Shown piece after piece: positions 51,023-63,300 of a stretch of 64,000 nt of DNA. Origin of the DNA: Tubulanus polymorphus. Taxonomy: Eukaryota; Nemertea; Palaeonemertea; Tubulaniformes; Tubulanidae. Positions within the stretch are counted from its first letter, which is position 1. The number at the start of each line of letters is the position of its first letter. The stretch is taken from assembly GCF_964204645.1 (NCBI RefSeq), contig NC_134031.1:2525001-2589000 (forward strand). The letters are read 5' to 3'. The notes below the pieces were generated by a model. It saw only the letters and a program-made list of their open reading frames with translations, searched no databases and had not been told where the DNA came from. The translations under genes were made by a program, and so were the position numbers.

Positions 51023-51068
51023 AATAAAACGTAAACAGTTTTGTTCATCTATTTTCATTTCCTTTATT
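51023..51068. terminator. Convergent poly(A) signals (TMEM26 plus, mucin-like gene minus)
   Basis: Plus-strand aataaa at 51023-51028 suits TMEM26. Minus-strand aataaa (tttatt at 51063-51068) lies about 200 nt past the stop of the mucin-like gene. The two transcripts therefore end tail to tail and probably overlap by a few tens of bases. Confidence 0.5.
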
Positions 51069-51270
51069 TCATTCTTACGATGTCCTACATCAGATAATCG
51101 TCTACTAACTTCAAACTACAATGATAACGGAGCAGCTGGGGTGGGGTTTCAACACGTATGACTTATCAATCACACTGCTGCACTTTCCCTTTATACCTCA
51201 TGTTATGGATTAAAATAATTCATCGCAAGAAATAACATTTTCATACGGTCACTTTTCTGACTCCGGTCCA

Positions 51271-54200
51271 TTATTTTTTGATATTGTCATTACTGGAGAC
51301 ACTGTCATGAGTTTCATTATTTTTTTCCTGTACATTTCCATCATTGGGTTGATTGTCGTGTTCTGACTCGAATCCTGGTAAGCCGGCATGTACTATCGAA
51401 TCTGTATCGCTTGCAGGGTCGTTCTTGTCGGCGTCTGCCGCCAATACGTCGTCAAGAATTTCGGAGCTATCATCGGTTGTAACAAAACCCGGTTGTATAA
51501 CCAGGCTTGCAGGTTTCTCATCAGAGGACTGTGGACTATCTGTGGACTGTGCCTTTACATCGTCATATATAATTTTCTTTATATCGTCATTTGTGACAAT
51601 CAGTTTTGGTTTAAACATAGAGCTGTGGCTTGATTGTTGACTTTCAGCATCTCCAATGGATGTACCTAAAACTTCGGGCAAACTATCAACGTCTATTTCA
51701 AACGTATCATTGGTTGAATCATTTAATGTCTGGTTATTGTTATCTTGTTTTGGATATTCCAGAATAGCATTTTCCGATAGAGCTTCGATGACTGAAGGAA
51801 CCGAATCAGCATTGATCGAACGAACATCTGTATTTTGCAAAGCAGTGTTCCGTGATTCTGAAGTATCTTCTGGATGGTGTTTCTTTATCCCAGCAGTAAC
51901 ATCAGACAATTCATTTTCATCGTCCATAACTATAGTAAATGTTTGAGGGCCGTTGTCATCGATTTCATCAATCGAATTTATGGTATTAGTTATGTTTTCT
52001 ACCTTGCCATCAAGAACGTCAGAATTGTCACCATCCCGTACACCATTAAGAATGTTTTCGAGATCTTTAATGGGAGAAACAGTTATGACCTTGTGATTTT
52101 GTCCATTGTCAATTTCATTGCCCCTATTTTCACTAGTGGGACTATGTGACGATGTGGCGGTTGTGACCTCGTCACTTAGTGTAGTTGTGGGAAACTGTGA
52201 CGTCGTAGGGTTTGTTGTAGATGACTGACGCGTAGTAGAAGGACTCTCTTTGGTATGCACTGTACTAGAAAGAGGCTTTGTGGATTTAGTGCTACTTGCA
52301 TCCATATTAGTGGTTAGGTTTTCCAACTTTCCAACAATAACTTCAGAATCACCATCTTGAAAGCCATTTAAGATGTTTTCGAGCTCTTCTATTGGAGAAG
52401 CAGTTGTGACATCGTCATTTTGTCCATCAGTGTTCACCGCGGGTTTACCTGCTTTTATTTCATTGTCTTTGTTTTCGAAACCAACCATCTGTACAGTAGT
52501 GAGGCTATTTGAAGATGTGGTGGTAGTAACCTCGTGATTTGATGTAGTTGTAGGAATCTGTGAAGTTGTAGGGTTTGTTGTAGATGACTGATGCGTAGTA
52601 GAAGGACTCTCATTGGTATGTGTTGTACTAGAAGGAGGCTTTGTGGATTTAGTAGTTGTTGGTTTAGTGCTACTTGCATCCGTAATAGTAGTTAGGTTTT
52701 CCAACTTTCCATCAATTACCTCAGCACTACCATCTTGAAAGCCATTTAAGATATTTTCGAGCTCTTCTATCGGAGAAGCAGTTGTGACATTGTTATTTTG
52801 TTCTTCAGTGTTCATTGCTGGTTTACCCGGTTTAATTTCATTGTCCTTGTTTTCAAAACCAGCTATCTGTACGGTAGTGAGGCTATTTGAAGATGTGGTT
52901 GTAGTAACCTCATGATTTGATGTAGTTGTAGAAATCTGTGAAGTTGTAGGGTTTGTTGTAGATGACCGATGCGTAGTAGAAGGGCTCTTATTGGCATGTG
53001 TTGTACTTGGAGGGAGCTTTACAGGTTCAGTAGTTGTTGATTTCGTGCTACTTGGGCCCGTAAGCTGTCCTTTCGTAGTGTGACGAATAAATTGTGTAGT
53101 TAGTAGTCTATTTCTGCGTGGAGATTCAGTTTGGTAGTTTTCTAGCAAATTTAAATCATTTTCAAACGAACTGCTTTTGCTCTCGTCTTCAGTAGTAGTT
53201 GGGTGTATATCTGAATTGTATTTTAATGAATCTGAATCATGTGAATCGGTAGACTTTTTAGGTGCAACAGTAATACCAGTTCCTAAACCGTTTTCATCAT
53301 CTATTACGATCGTGAATGTGTTCACACCAGTATTGTTGTTATCGATCGAATGAATGCGGTCGTTTCTTAAATCAGGTTTTGCAGCATTATCGTCAGGATT
53401 TCCATCTAAACCATTTAAGATATTTTCCAGTTCTTCTTCAGGTGATACGGTTGGGAGAAGTGCATTTTGTTCACCATTGTTCAATGTTGGTTCGGCCTTT
53501 TCTGTATCGTTGTGTACGTTAATGGAATCATCGATTTGATCATTGAAGAAATCGTGGGATGATTCAGTAGTACGATTGGCAGTAGGTGTAATGGTAGGAA
53601 CCTGGGTGGAATAGTTAGTCACAGGTTTACTAGTAGATGACTGATGTGTGGCAGAGGTCTTTTCATTTGTCGCAGTGGAAGTACGTAGTGAAGTAGTCAC
53701 CGGTTTAGTTGTAGACGACTGATGCGTGGCAGAGGTCTTCTCATCTGTCGCAGTGGAAGTACGAATTGAAGTAGTCACAGGTTTAGTTGTAGACGACTGA
53801 TGCGTGGCAGAGGGCTTCTCATCTGCCGCAGTGGAAGTACGAAGTGAAGTAGTCACAGGTTTAGTTGTAGACGACTGATGCGTGGCAGAGGTCTTCTCAT
53901 CTGTCGCAGTGGAAGTACGAATTGAAGTAGTCACAGGTTTAGTTGTAGACGACTGATGCGTGGCAGAGGTCTTCTCATCTGTCGCAGTGGAAATACGAAG
54001 TGAAGTAGTCACAGGTTTAGTTGTAGACGACTGATTATGAAGAGTGTGAGTATTGTTTAGTGGAACGTATTGGCGTGTCTTTTCTGTAGCAGTAAGATGT
54101 TCATCTGTATTGTGTATCGCTGTTGCTGAGGGATCAGAAATATCTGGGCCTATGTTGGGTCTTTCCTTTTGGTCATTTATATCAAATGTGAATGATGCAG

Positions 54201-57200
54201 GAATATCGGTAGAATTCCTTGTATTCATGACGTTCGCCAAATTTTTGTCGACGATTTCATGATTGTTTTCATCGGTTAAACCATTTAAGATGTTCTCTAG
54301 GTCTCTAGGAGAAACTGTCGAATGCGACTCATCTTGTTCAGCACGCGTGGTTCCTGTAATAACTTCGGGCCTCTCCTTTTCATCGTCTATCACAATGGTA
54401 AAGGTTTCAGGGGTATTGTAATCGATTAAAGAAATGTGTCCACTTTCAGGACTATCTTCGGTTTCCGAATTGTGTACGATATCATCATCCCCGTAATAAT
54501 TTAGTTTATTTACAAGTTCTTGTTTCGGAGAGCTGGATTGGAGATCATCAATGTAATCATCTGCTTTTGTTTCCGAAACATTTGATGATGTTTTGGAATT
54601 ACTTTTGTTGTCACTTGTTCCAGTAGGTTTAGTGGAAGTGAAAGTGGTTTGAGTTGGTTGATGCGTAGTTTGTCTAATGTCAATTGACTGAGGCGGTAGT
54701 ACTTCCATATTATCGACGGCATCTGGAAATTCAGTCCAGAGTATTCCTTGGCTAAGATTAATATCCTCAACAGTTTGCGAAACGGTAGCAGGAACATCTA
54801 GATTGTACGTTATTGAATAATATGAGTCATCTAATGAATTTACGGCCAAGTTAACCTTTGGAGACTCATCACCCTTGATGGTAAAAATCTCGCCACCAGA
54901 ACCAGAATGTGAATTTGTCGGTGTGTTGATATTGGGATAGCTTATTTCTTCTTCCAAATCATTGCGACTTTCAGTATGTGACACTAAAAAGAAAATACCA
55001 TATCTTATTCAATCATTCACCTATTTACAAAGAGTCTTTGATTCCATGGAAACTTTCAAGTGTTACCCCATTCACACGACGGACCATCGTAACCATCAGA
55101 GCACTGGCAGACAGGTCCTCCTTTCTCATCGACGTAGCACTCTCCGCCGTTTTCACAATGGACGGTCAAACAAACATCTGTATTTACATATGTAGAGTTA
55201 GCGACAGAACGAATACAACATCTAGGAATGTTACGAAAACGTTTATATATTTTCATGTAAAGAGGACTATTATTTGCACATATACCACATTCGGATAATG
55301 CTCGACAAGCATTCGCTTTGAAGATAAACCCGCGGTTACATTCACAACCAGGTGTTGACGGTAAATCACACTCCTTTTTGTTAACTGCACGCTCCGTGCA
55401 AGATGGCTGACATCCTGACATCCTTTTGTTAAACGTGCTATTTTCTGGACACTGCATTCCTGTAAGGACCACGTACATTAAAATAAACACTTAACAGTAT
55501 GTTGTATCTCACTAGGATCTATTACACGTACCACATCGCCGAGAAGTTCTCCACAGACCTATTTCGTAGCCGGCTGCTTCACATTTAGACTCTGCCCCTT
55601 CTAAAGCCCCGCATACCATTTGCATGTCCCCGTTCGTTACAGCTGCATCGAAAAGACAGTCGTCGTAATTTCCCTTGATTAATGAGGTAGAAATACAAGA
55701 AGCGAATGGACCAGTCGAGTTCGTTAATAAGCCGCAGAATTCATCTGATTTGTAACTGACATCATTTATCGAGCCCATTTGAATTAGATCGGCGGCATAA
55801 CTGAAAGGTGTGTAAAGTAGTTCATGTACCATAGTGAATATTGTCAAAGAGTATTGACGCTACCTCATTCCACACTTACTAAGTTATCTCGTGGGTATCA
55901 CGCCTTTTTCTAGTTTTAGATTCAACGTTTGTGCATCTGAAAATGTTCGCCATACATACATAAAATGCTAATTTTTAACGAATAAAGAATGAAGCAAATG
56001 TATATTCTGGATTGCTGTTGAATTCTTCGACTTACGATCCTCTTTCGTGACACTTCCCTTCATCAAGACATTGTAGGAAATTGTCATCATATGCGTTATT
56101 GTTACAATTCCCACATAAACCAGTTAGACTTCCATTGTAACTATTGGTCTGAGAATGATTATCTATAATGACTAAAATGCGATAGTTAGTCTGAATGGAA
56201 ACTGTGACTCCACAGCTGACGATTCTTGCATGCACCACTGAACCACTAGTAACTACTGAGATTCCTCCAGCCGTTAGAGGGGCAGTCCACCTTACGCCAT
56301 TTACCTGTAAATATTTGAATTGGAGATTTCAGCTATTAGATCAGCGTTGTGAGAATGCCAAGAAGGATCAAGTAGACTCTACAATAGTGGGAATTACCAG
56401 AATATGTCTTTTCTCATCAATGGCAACGACATAGCCGTCTAATTCGATTTGTACTTCAGAAATATATGATCCAGCGATTCCACTTTTTACGGGCGAGTGA
56501 ATACTTGTGATACGAAATGCACACGATCCGTACGTATTGCCAGCATATTCAGTCAGTATATATCGGCATAAGCTGCCTTGAAAGTCGAACCTCTTTCCAT
56601 CAAAACTTGTGAAATGGGGGTCACCATTTATAAGGCATTGGCCCGAACACGAATTGGCTGCAATTCACATCAAATGGAAATTGAAGATACAAAATATGAA
56701 AGGGAAAATATTGATAAGTTCATCAATTACGCATCTTACCCAAACTATCAGAAATAGGATCAATTCCAGTGACATTAGTTCTTGTAGTAACAGAATCCAT
56801 ATCATTTGAGTGGTTTGTCGAAATCGTAAGAGTTAAGGCAACACTGCTTGTGCTATTCGCGACATTCCGTCCAGACCCTTCCGGTCCTGCGTCGGTTGAG
56901 TTAGAATTATTTGAGATCGTATTCGAGCCATAATCATACGTGGTGTGGCTGTTTTCATCCTCCAAAATGAGAGTTGTTATCTGGTCCATATTTTTGTAAG
57001 TATCATCCAGGGCCAAATAGGTTTCCTGGTCTGAAACTTCATAATCAGTAGAGGAATGATTATCCTGATATTCCATTTCATACTCGCCGGAGTTTGGTAG
57101 TGGTTTTGTATCTTGCTTTGAAAACCCACTAAAATCGCCATAACCAGTTGAGCTTGATGTCGGTTTCTGTGGTTCTTCTAATTCAATATTCGTAGGCTTT

Positions 57201-59745
57201 CTATCAGAATCACCAGAGTTTGGTTCTTCTAATTCAATATTCGCAGGCTTTTTATCAGAATCACCAGAGTTTGGTTCTTCTAATTCAATATCCGTAGGCT
57301 TTCTATCAGAATCACCAGAGTTTGGTTCTTCTAATTCAATATTCGCAGGCTTTTTATCAGAATCACCAGAGTTTGGTTCTTCTAATTCAATATCCGTAGG
57401 CTTTCTATCAGAATCACCAGAGTTTGGTTCTTCTATTTTAATATTTGTTGGATTTCCATCAGAATCACCAGAGTTTGGTTCTTCTACTTCAATATTCGCA
57501 GGCTCTCTATCAGAATCACCAGAGTTTTGTTCTTCTAATTCAATATTCGTAGGCTCTCTATCAGAATTACCAGAGTTTGGTTCTTCTAATTCGATATTCG
57601 TAGGCGCTCTATCAGAATCACCAGAGTTTGGTTCTTCTATTTTAATATTTGTTGGATTTCCATCAGAATCACCAGAGTTTGGTTCTTCTACTTCAATATT
57701 CGCAGGCTCTCTATCAGAATCACCAGAGTTTTGTTCTTCTAATTCAATATTCGTAGGCTCTCTATCAGAATTACCAGAGTTTGGTTCTTCTAATTCGATA
57801 TTCGTAGGCGCTCTATCAGAATCACCAGAGTTTGGTCGTTCTAATTCGATATTCGTAGGCGCTCTATCAGAATCACCAGAGTTTGGTTCTTCTAATTCAA
57901 TATTCGTAGGCGCTCTATCAGAATCACCAGAGTTTGGTCGTTCTAATGCGATATTCGTAGGCTCTCTATCAGAATCACCAGAGTTTGGTCGTTCTAATTC
58001 GATATTCGTAGGCGCTCTATCAGAATCACCATAGTTTGGTCGTTCTAATTCAATATCCGTAGGCTTTCTATCAGAATCACCAGAGTTTGGTTCGCCTAAT
58101 TCAATATCCGTTGGATTTCTATCAGAATCATCATAGTTTGGCTGCGTTTTAGCATTGGCCTTGGTTTGCTTTGAATCATTAGTTGAAGTTTCTAAATCAC
58201 CACCCCCACCGATTATCTGGGCTGTACTAAAATCATAAACATCAGTAGCGATATGAACGTTTTTATCAGAAAAAAAACCTGGGGTAGTTGGATTATGGTT
58301 TTTGCTAGATTTCATGGTTGGAACTGCTTCTCCGATGCTTTCATCACTACGAAATAGACTGGCAGTTGTAACCGTTTTTGGGATTGAATTATCATTATCA
58401 TTGTATTTTCGGTGCAAAGTTCCCACGTTCAATTGTGTTGGTAATTCAGCAGAAATATCAGTTGGATTACCATTTCCCGGTTCATCATCATTAAAAGTGT
58501 CTTCGTAAACAGGCGATGATTCTGATTTCCCATTTACTAACGTCTGTAACATTCTGATAATCGAAGCGGAGTCACTGCGATCAACATCCTTTTCTTCCTT
58601 GTTCTTAGGATTATCCTCTTTTTTTGTTAAATACTCGCCAAATCCATCGTCAAGATATTCTGATAAAAGTTTTTCCAATAGCTGTAAAAGTCGACTATTA
58701 TTCACGCAGTTCTGATCATGTGCATTAGTATCCGGGTGATTGTTTCTTAAATGCTTAGAAATTGACAGCTTCGTCATGGCTGCTTTTGAGGCCAGGTCAT
58801 AACTACCTGACGTCCGCGGGAATGTTGGTTCTTCTTCGTATGTGACATCTGAACCAAGTCCACGTAGGACCATATTTGATCTGTCGTCGTCAATGCCGAG
58901 TCCACTTGAACCCGAGGCATGAGTGGTATCAATCGACATGTCGCTGTTCGCATTGAGACCGCTGAACATCTGGACATTACCACCCTCACTACTTTCCTTC
59001 GTGATTTGATGGATCGGGTTGGCTACAGAGGTGTAATATATCGAACTCTGTTTACCTACGCGCGGGTTGTAATCAATATGCGAAACACCGTCAGTCAAAG
59101 GGGGCGCAGCATCATCAGTGTCAGTTTGTAAATTGACATCATTCAAGTCACCAGAACCAATAGTTATCTTAGTGAAATCATCTTGTCCTTTTAACACTTT
59201 GTCTTTCGCATTAATTCCAATTTCAATTTCCCGATTGATATCACCAGAAGTAACGTCATCTGCAGGAATTTCATCATTTGTATCAAATTTCTGTATCCAA
59301 AATTTTGTATCGCCACTGCCACTCCCATCGTTATTCAAATTAAAGTCATCAATAGCTCCATGTTTCACTATTTTTTGCGGCGAAATCGATTCATTATCGG
59401 TTCCAGGATCAAACACTGTTCGTTTGAAATCGTCTATTTCAGTATCATCGCTGCCATCGCCGGAGAATTCTAACCAAACGTCTAGAAAATAAATCCACCG
59501 CAGAAGGTATTTGCATTAGGCACGATAATCATTATGTTTATTTAGTATAGGGGTTATAGATGTAAGCCCAGTGGTAACATAGCATTCATTATGTATTCTG
59601 TATAGATGGATAGGCTAAAGTATAGACAAGAAGATAAGAATTTAGGTTTGTTGAGTTAGAAGTTTTCAATTTGGCTGTTACCTTTATTCGGAATAGAGTG
59701 ACGCCCATTTCTCAAGGATTTTGAAGCAAAAATCGCTATAGTCAT
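51271..59745 (-). CDS. Mucin/proteoglycan-like secreted protein: acidic SG repeats, VWD-C8-TIL-EGF, Ser/Thr-rich tail
   Basis: Exons: 59745-59682 (tentative first), 59481-56740, 56657-56398, 56304-56036, 55800-55532, 55459-55067 and 54983-51271 (stop). All junctions keep frame, giving about 2,569 aa. The 2.7-kb exon is acidic with many Ser-Gly-Asp/Glu sites (GSGSGD, IGSGDL, SSGLG) and the 17-residue repeat array. Next come a VWD domain (GDPHFTSFDGKRFDFQG .. GLCGNCNNNAYDDN), C8 (FCGLL .. SCIS .. DDCLFDAA .. VCGAL .. CEAAG), TIL (CPENSTF .. CQPSC .. CNRGF) and one EGF (CENGGECYV .. CQCSDGYDGPSCE). The 3.7-kb last exon is Ser/Thr/Pro-rich and N-glycosylated, with repeats, and ends ..DNIKK without a membrane or GPI signal. 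Role by family: gel-forming or matrix glycoprotein. The true 5' end is unsure: MTIAIFASK.. is a poor signal peptide, and these exons may belong to the antistasin gene upstream. Confidence 0.8.
53600..54036 (-). repeat. 78-bp coding tandem repeat in the Ser/Thr-rich tail
   Basis: Five full units of 26 residues and a partial sixth. Each contains QSSTTKPVTTS, then L or I, then RTSTATDEKTSAT. The L/I position alternates strictly (L, I, L, I, L), which suggests growth by two-unit (156-bp) steps. The units are dense in potential O-glycosylation sites, as in mucin PTS domains. Confidence 0.9.
57171..58139 (-). repeat. 51-bp coding tandem repeat, 19 units (NSGDSDRxPTxIELEEP)
   Basis: Exactly 19 units (969 bp) of a 17-residue acidic repeat, consensus SGDSDRKPTNIELEEPN. 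Units 7-10 (57630-57833) and 11-14 (57426-57629) appear identical by eye, a 204-bp higher-order duplication. Units 15-16 and 17-18 form a second one of 102 bp. Nearly every unit carries Ser-Gly next to acidic residues, a candidate glycosaminoglycan attachment context. Confidence 0.95.
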
Positions 59746-60351
59746 TCGTTGAAAAAGTAATCGGTATCAATTTTGAACGGTGATACCACAATGAAACGAA
59801 AGGCAGCTAATTTCCTCTATCATACAAATATTTTTCTCGGTTTGCCTGAAGTCTATATGTAAATCTGTAGTGAACAAGCGTTCGTTCTTCTGTGTCGAAA
59901 ATAATCAGAATTCAGAAAAAATGCGATATACAAGCAACAATAAAACCAACATAAGCGATGGTATACTCCAACAAAAACAACAAAAATAACTTAACATAAA
60001 TTTCTAAAACCATTTCTCTATCTATTTAGGATACTCTTCCACATATAAACGCATCAATGTTGATTATGATGGATTTTCCAGGAAAAGAAGATAAATGTGT
60101 GATGTACGGAGATCATACAGCAGGGAATTTGAAAATTTCATGTTTAAAGTTTCACAAATGGTTAATTGGCAATGCCAACTGAAGCTAGATTGAAATGTAG
60201 TTGGAATTAGTCAATCTCTGCAGTTCCTAGGTAATCCTTGCCCAAATATTCTTAATGCATATACATATATAACACTGGGATTGCAAAAGGTGATTAACAC
60301 TCCAAGTTATCAAAATGGAATGTTTACTACGTGTGTTTGCTATATCGCGTT
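59746..60351 (-). other. Gap between the antistasin and mucin-like genes
   Basis: About 600 bp. No clear poly(A) signal for the antistasin gene was found. An acceptor-like gacacag occurs near 59897, followed by a frame open for about 28 codons. If the two genes are independent, this gap must hold both a terminator and a promoter; if they form one locus it is an intron plus an alternative 3'UTR. Confidence 0.4.
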
Positions 60352-63300
60352 TTAAGTTTTCTTATCATGCTTCGCCTTTGCCCCTCTGCTGTCCAACACT
60401 GGCTCGTTGCTATCAGTAGATGACCGAGTGATTGTACCGTTCTGTGCATCCGATTCATTACTTATCTCAGTGTCGCTATCGTGTATGATTTTCTCTTTGA
60501 AAAATTCAACATTCGTAGGCTCACCACCATTGATCCTGTCGACTTTGATGGCAAATATATCCGTTTCGTTCAGTTGAACATCGGCAATCTGTCCACTATA
60601 ATTCAGTTCATCGTTTTCAGAATCGTTTTTGCCACTGTGAACTGCGAATGCAGTAGTTGTAACAATCTGCTTCATGGTCGCGTTGTCATTTTCCACCTCA
60701 TTTACTTCGACAAACGTACTTGCATCTGTGAGTTGGTCACTTTCTTCTTCCGTGACCTGGATGGATTTTGAATGAACGGCTTCATTTGTTGCTTTGGCCA
60801 GTTTTTTAGGATCTTTCTGCTTTTTGTGATTTCTGCTTCCACTTTTCTTCTTCTTTCCGGGGTTCTTCTGTCTTTTGTTATGATTTTTAGCAACCTTATG
60901 TGGTTTCACTTTCTTACCAGAAAAACTAGCGTTCTCGATCTCTTGATCATGTACTGTATCATTTACAATCACTGAGTCAGATACCTCTAGCTCTTTGTCC
61001 TTAACTTCATCTAACGTTGTGGTATTATGGTTACCAGTTATATGATCACCACTGTTCGGAGCATTATCAAAACCAGCCGGCGGTACACAAGTACATGTCT
61101 CACAACTTAAGCTGTCCATCATGTGCCCATATTCGCAATGTTCATCGCAGTCAAGTTCTTCAATGCTTTTACAGGCAACTTCAACGAGTTCTTTGCATAT
61201 ACAAGAATCGCACCCGTGTTTGTCCTTAAATGAACCGTTTGGACAGGGGCCGCTGTCGCAATGAAGATCAGCGCATGGAACAGGTGGCAACTTAGGTCTT
61301 AAGCATTCGCAAGTCTCACATCCGTTTTCATCTCTTTCAGAACCGTGAAGGCAAGGTCCATCCCAACAGTTCAGGTCTAATTTACAACCTTTACAAAAAC
61401 ATGTGGGACAACCGTCCGAGTCAAGTTCATAGTCGTTTTGACAAGCATATTGGCAGTTATATTTCGGACAAAAACCGCTATTTTTATTAACTGGTGGCGG
61501 TACTATAATTCCATCAATGACAGGTGGCTGCAACACATCTGAGCACTGACAAATCACGCAGCCGTATTGATTATGTTCAAACCCTGTATCGCAGTCCAGT
61601 TTACAGGTGTCAATCGATTCACAAATGAATTCTGGAGGTGACCTACATCTGCAGGTTTCACAGCCAGATCTGTCAAGGAACGATCCATGAATACACGGTC
61701 CCTGGTCACAATGCAAGCTAGGACAAAGATCACTAGGAATCTCTGGTCGTTTACATTCGCACGTTTCGCAACCATTTTCATCTTGTATCGAACCATAAAG
61801 ACAGGGGCCATCCCAACATTTGTAGTCAGTACATGCACACTCGCAAGTAAGACAATAATTATTATCGTGTGCGTATCCATTGGTACATGTTCTGTTACAC
61901 TTTAGCATGGGACATTCATTGATACAATTACACGTTTCACAACCATTTCCATCGCTTTGGTAGCCGTTTTTACAAACACTCGGGCATGTATGCTTTTGGC
62001 AAATCTTCTCTACCACTCCCGTGCAGTTACAAGTTTCACAGCCATATTCATCTTTAACGCGCTCAAGAGGGCAGCTATTTCCACATTGTAGATCTGCGCA
62101 TTTGTGTTCTTCTGCGTTACATTCGCATTTACTACATCCAAAACGATCGACGACATAACCACGAAGACATGCACGAATACATTGAAGAGCGGGGCATTCG
62201 TGGTTCCCACTCGAGATTTTGCAAGCACACATTGGACAACCTGCGCTGTCAGTAGTGAAACCATAAGGGCATCTTTTGTTGCAGTCCTTTGTTGGTGGAC
62301 AGTTACTACCAGGTGCTCTAAGGCACGAACATGTCTCACAGCCGTTTACGTCCAAATTTGAACCGTGCAAGCAAGGGCCATCTGGACAGTGAACTGTTGG
62401 GCAAATGCACTCGCATGTTTTACAGCCCTCATTGTCAACCTGATTTCCTAATTCACACTTCTTTGTACATTCTGGTAATGTTGGACAACTCACGGACGTT
62501 GCGTTTCGACAGAGGCATATTTCACATCCGTACATGTCAACCTGATAACCAGTACTACAGGATTTGTAGCATTTGTTGATTTTCGATGTATCACAGATGA
62601 CCTCAGGTGGTTGCTGACATTCACACGTAGGACAACCTCGTTTGTCGTGTTTTGAGCCGTATTTGCACGGCTCCTTCTGGTAGCACCGATGGCTTGGACA
62701 TGTTTCCATCTCACCTGAAAAAGAAAAAAAGGGAAAAAATAACATCATGCATGACATTGTTCACGTTTTCCATTAATTTTTCCACTTCAATCTTTTCCCA
62801 GTGTTTTTAGCTAAGTAATCAGAATTTTTCACCTTTAACAATTGTTTGATTATTTTCTGTAAGTTCTGCTAGTTTGCTACTATTGTTGTTTTCTTGTGAA
62901 AATATCGCATGCGATTCAACGTGAAGATGTGCTTTTGTAGACAAAGCATCGTTGTGTTTAGAACTCTTGGACTTTTTAGCGTTATGGTGCCGCCGTCTTC
63001 TTATTTTTCTTCGCCGTCTTCGGGGCCGTTTTCTAGGTCTTCGATGGTAGCTTCGGCGGCGATGTCGCTTTTGTTTTGTATGACGACCATCGTTTTTCTT
63101 GCTAAGTTTGTTTTTGTTATTGTGGAGGTTAGCGTTAGTACTGTTTGAAATATTGATAGCAATTTCTGAAAAATGGATTTTCAAAACGTGTGAAATAAAA
63201 TTCCTTTCTAAAGACTTCTAGAGTTTCTTTGAGTATTTTTCATATTACCGTGGATTCAATGGTTTTGCCAAAATATCAGATAATTTATCAATAAGAAAAG

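Noticed and set aside
51271-51330. GPI anchor or transmembrane end for the mucin-like protein
   Set aside because: The C-terminus (..SVSSNDNIKK) is hydrophilic with no hydrophobic tail, so the protein is predicted to be secreted.
54510-54797. Alternative-frame ORFs within the mucin-like and antistasin exons
   Set aside because: Shadows of low-complexity or repeated coding sequence; the annotated frame alone carries the Cys-domain patterns and phase continuity.
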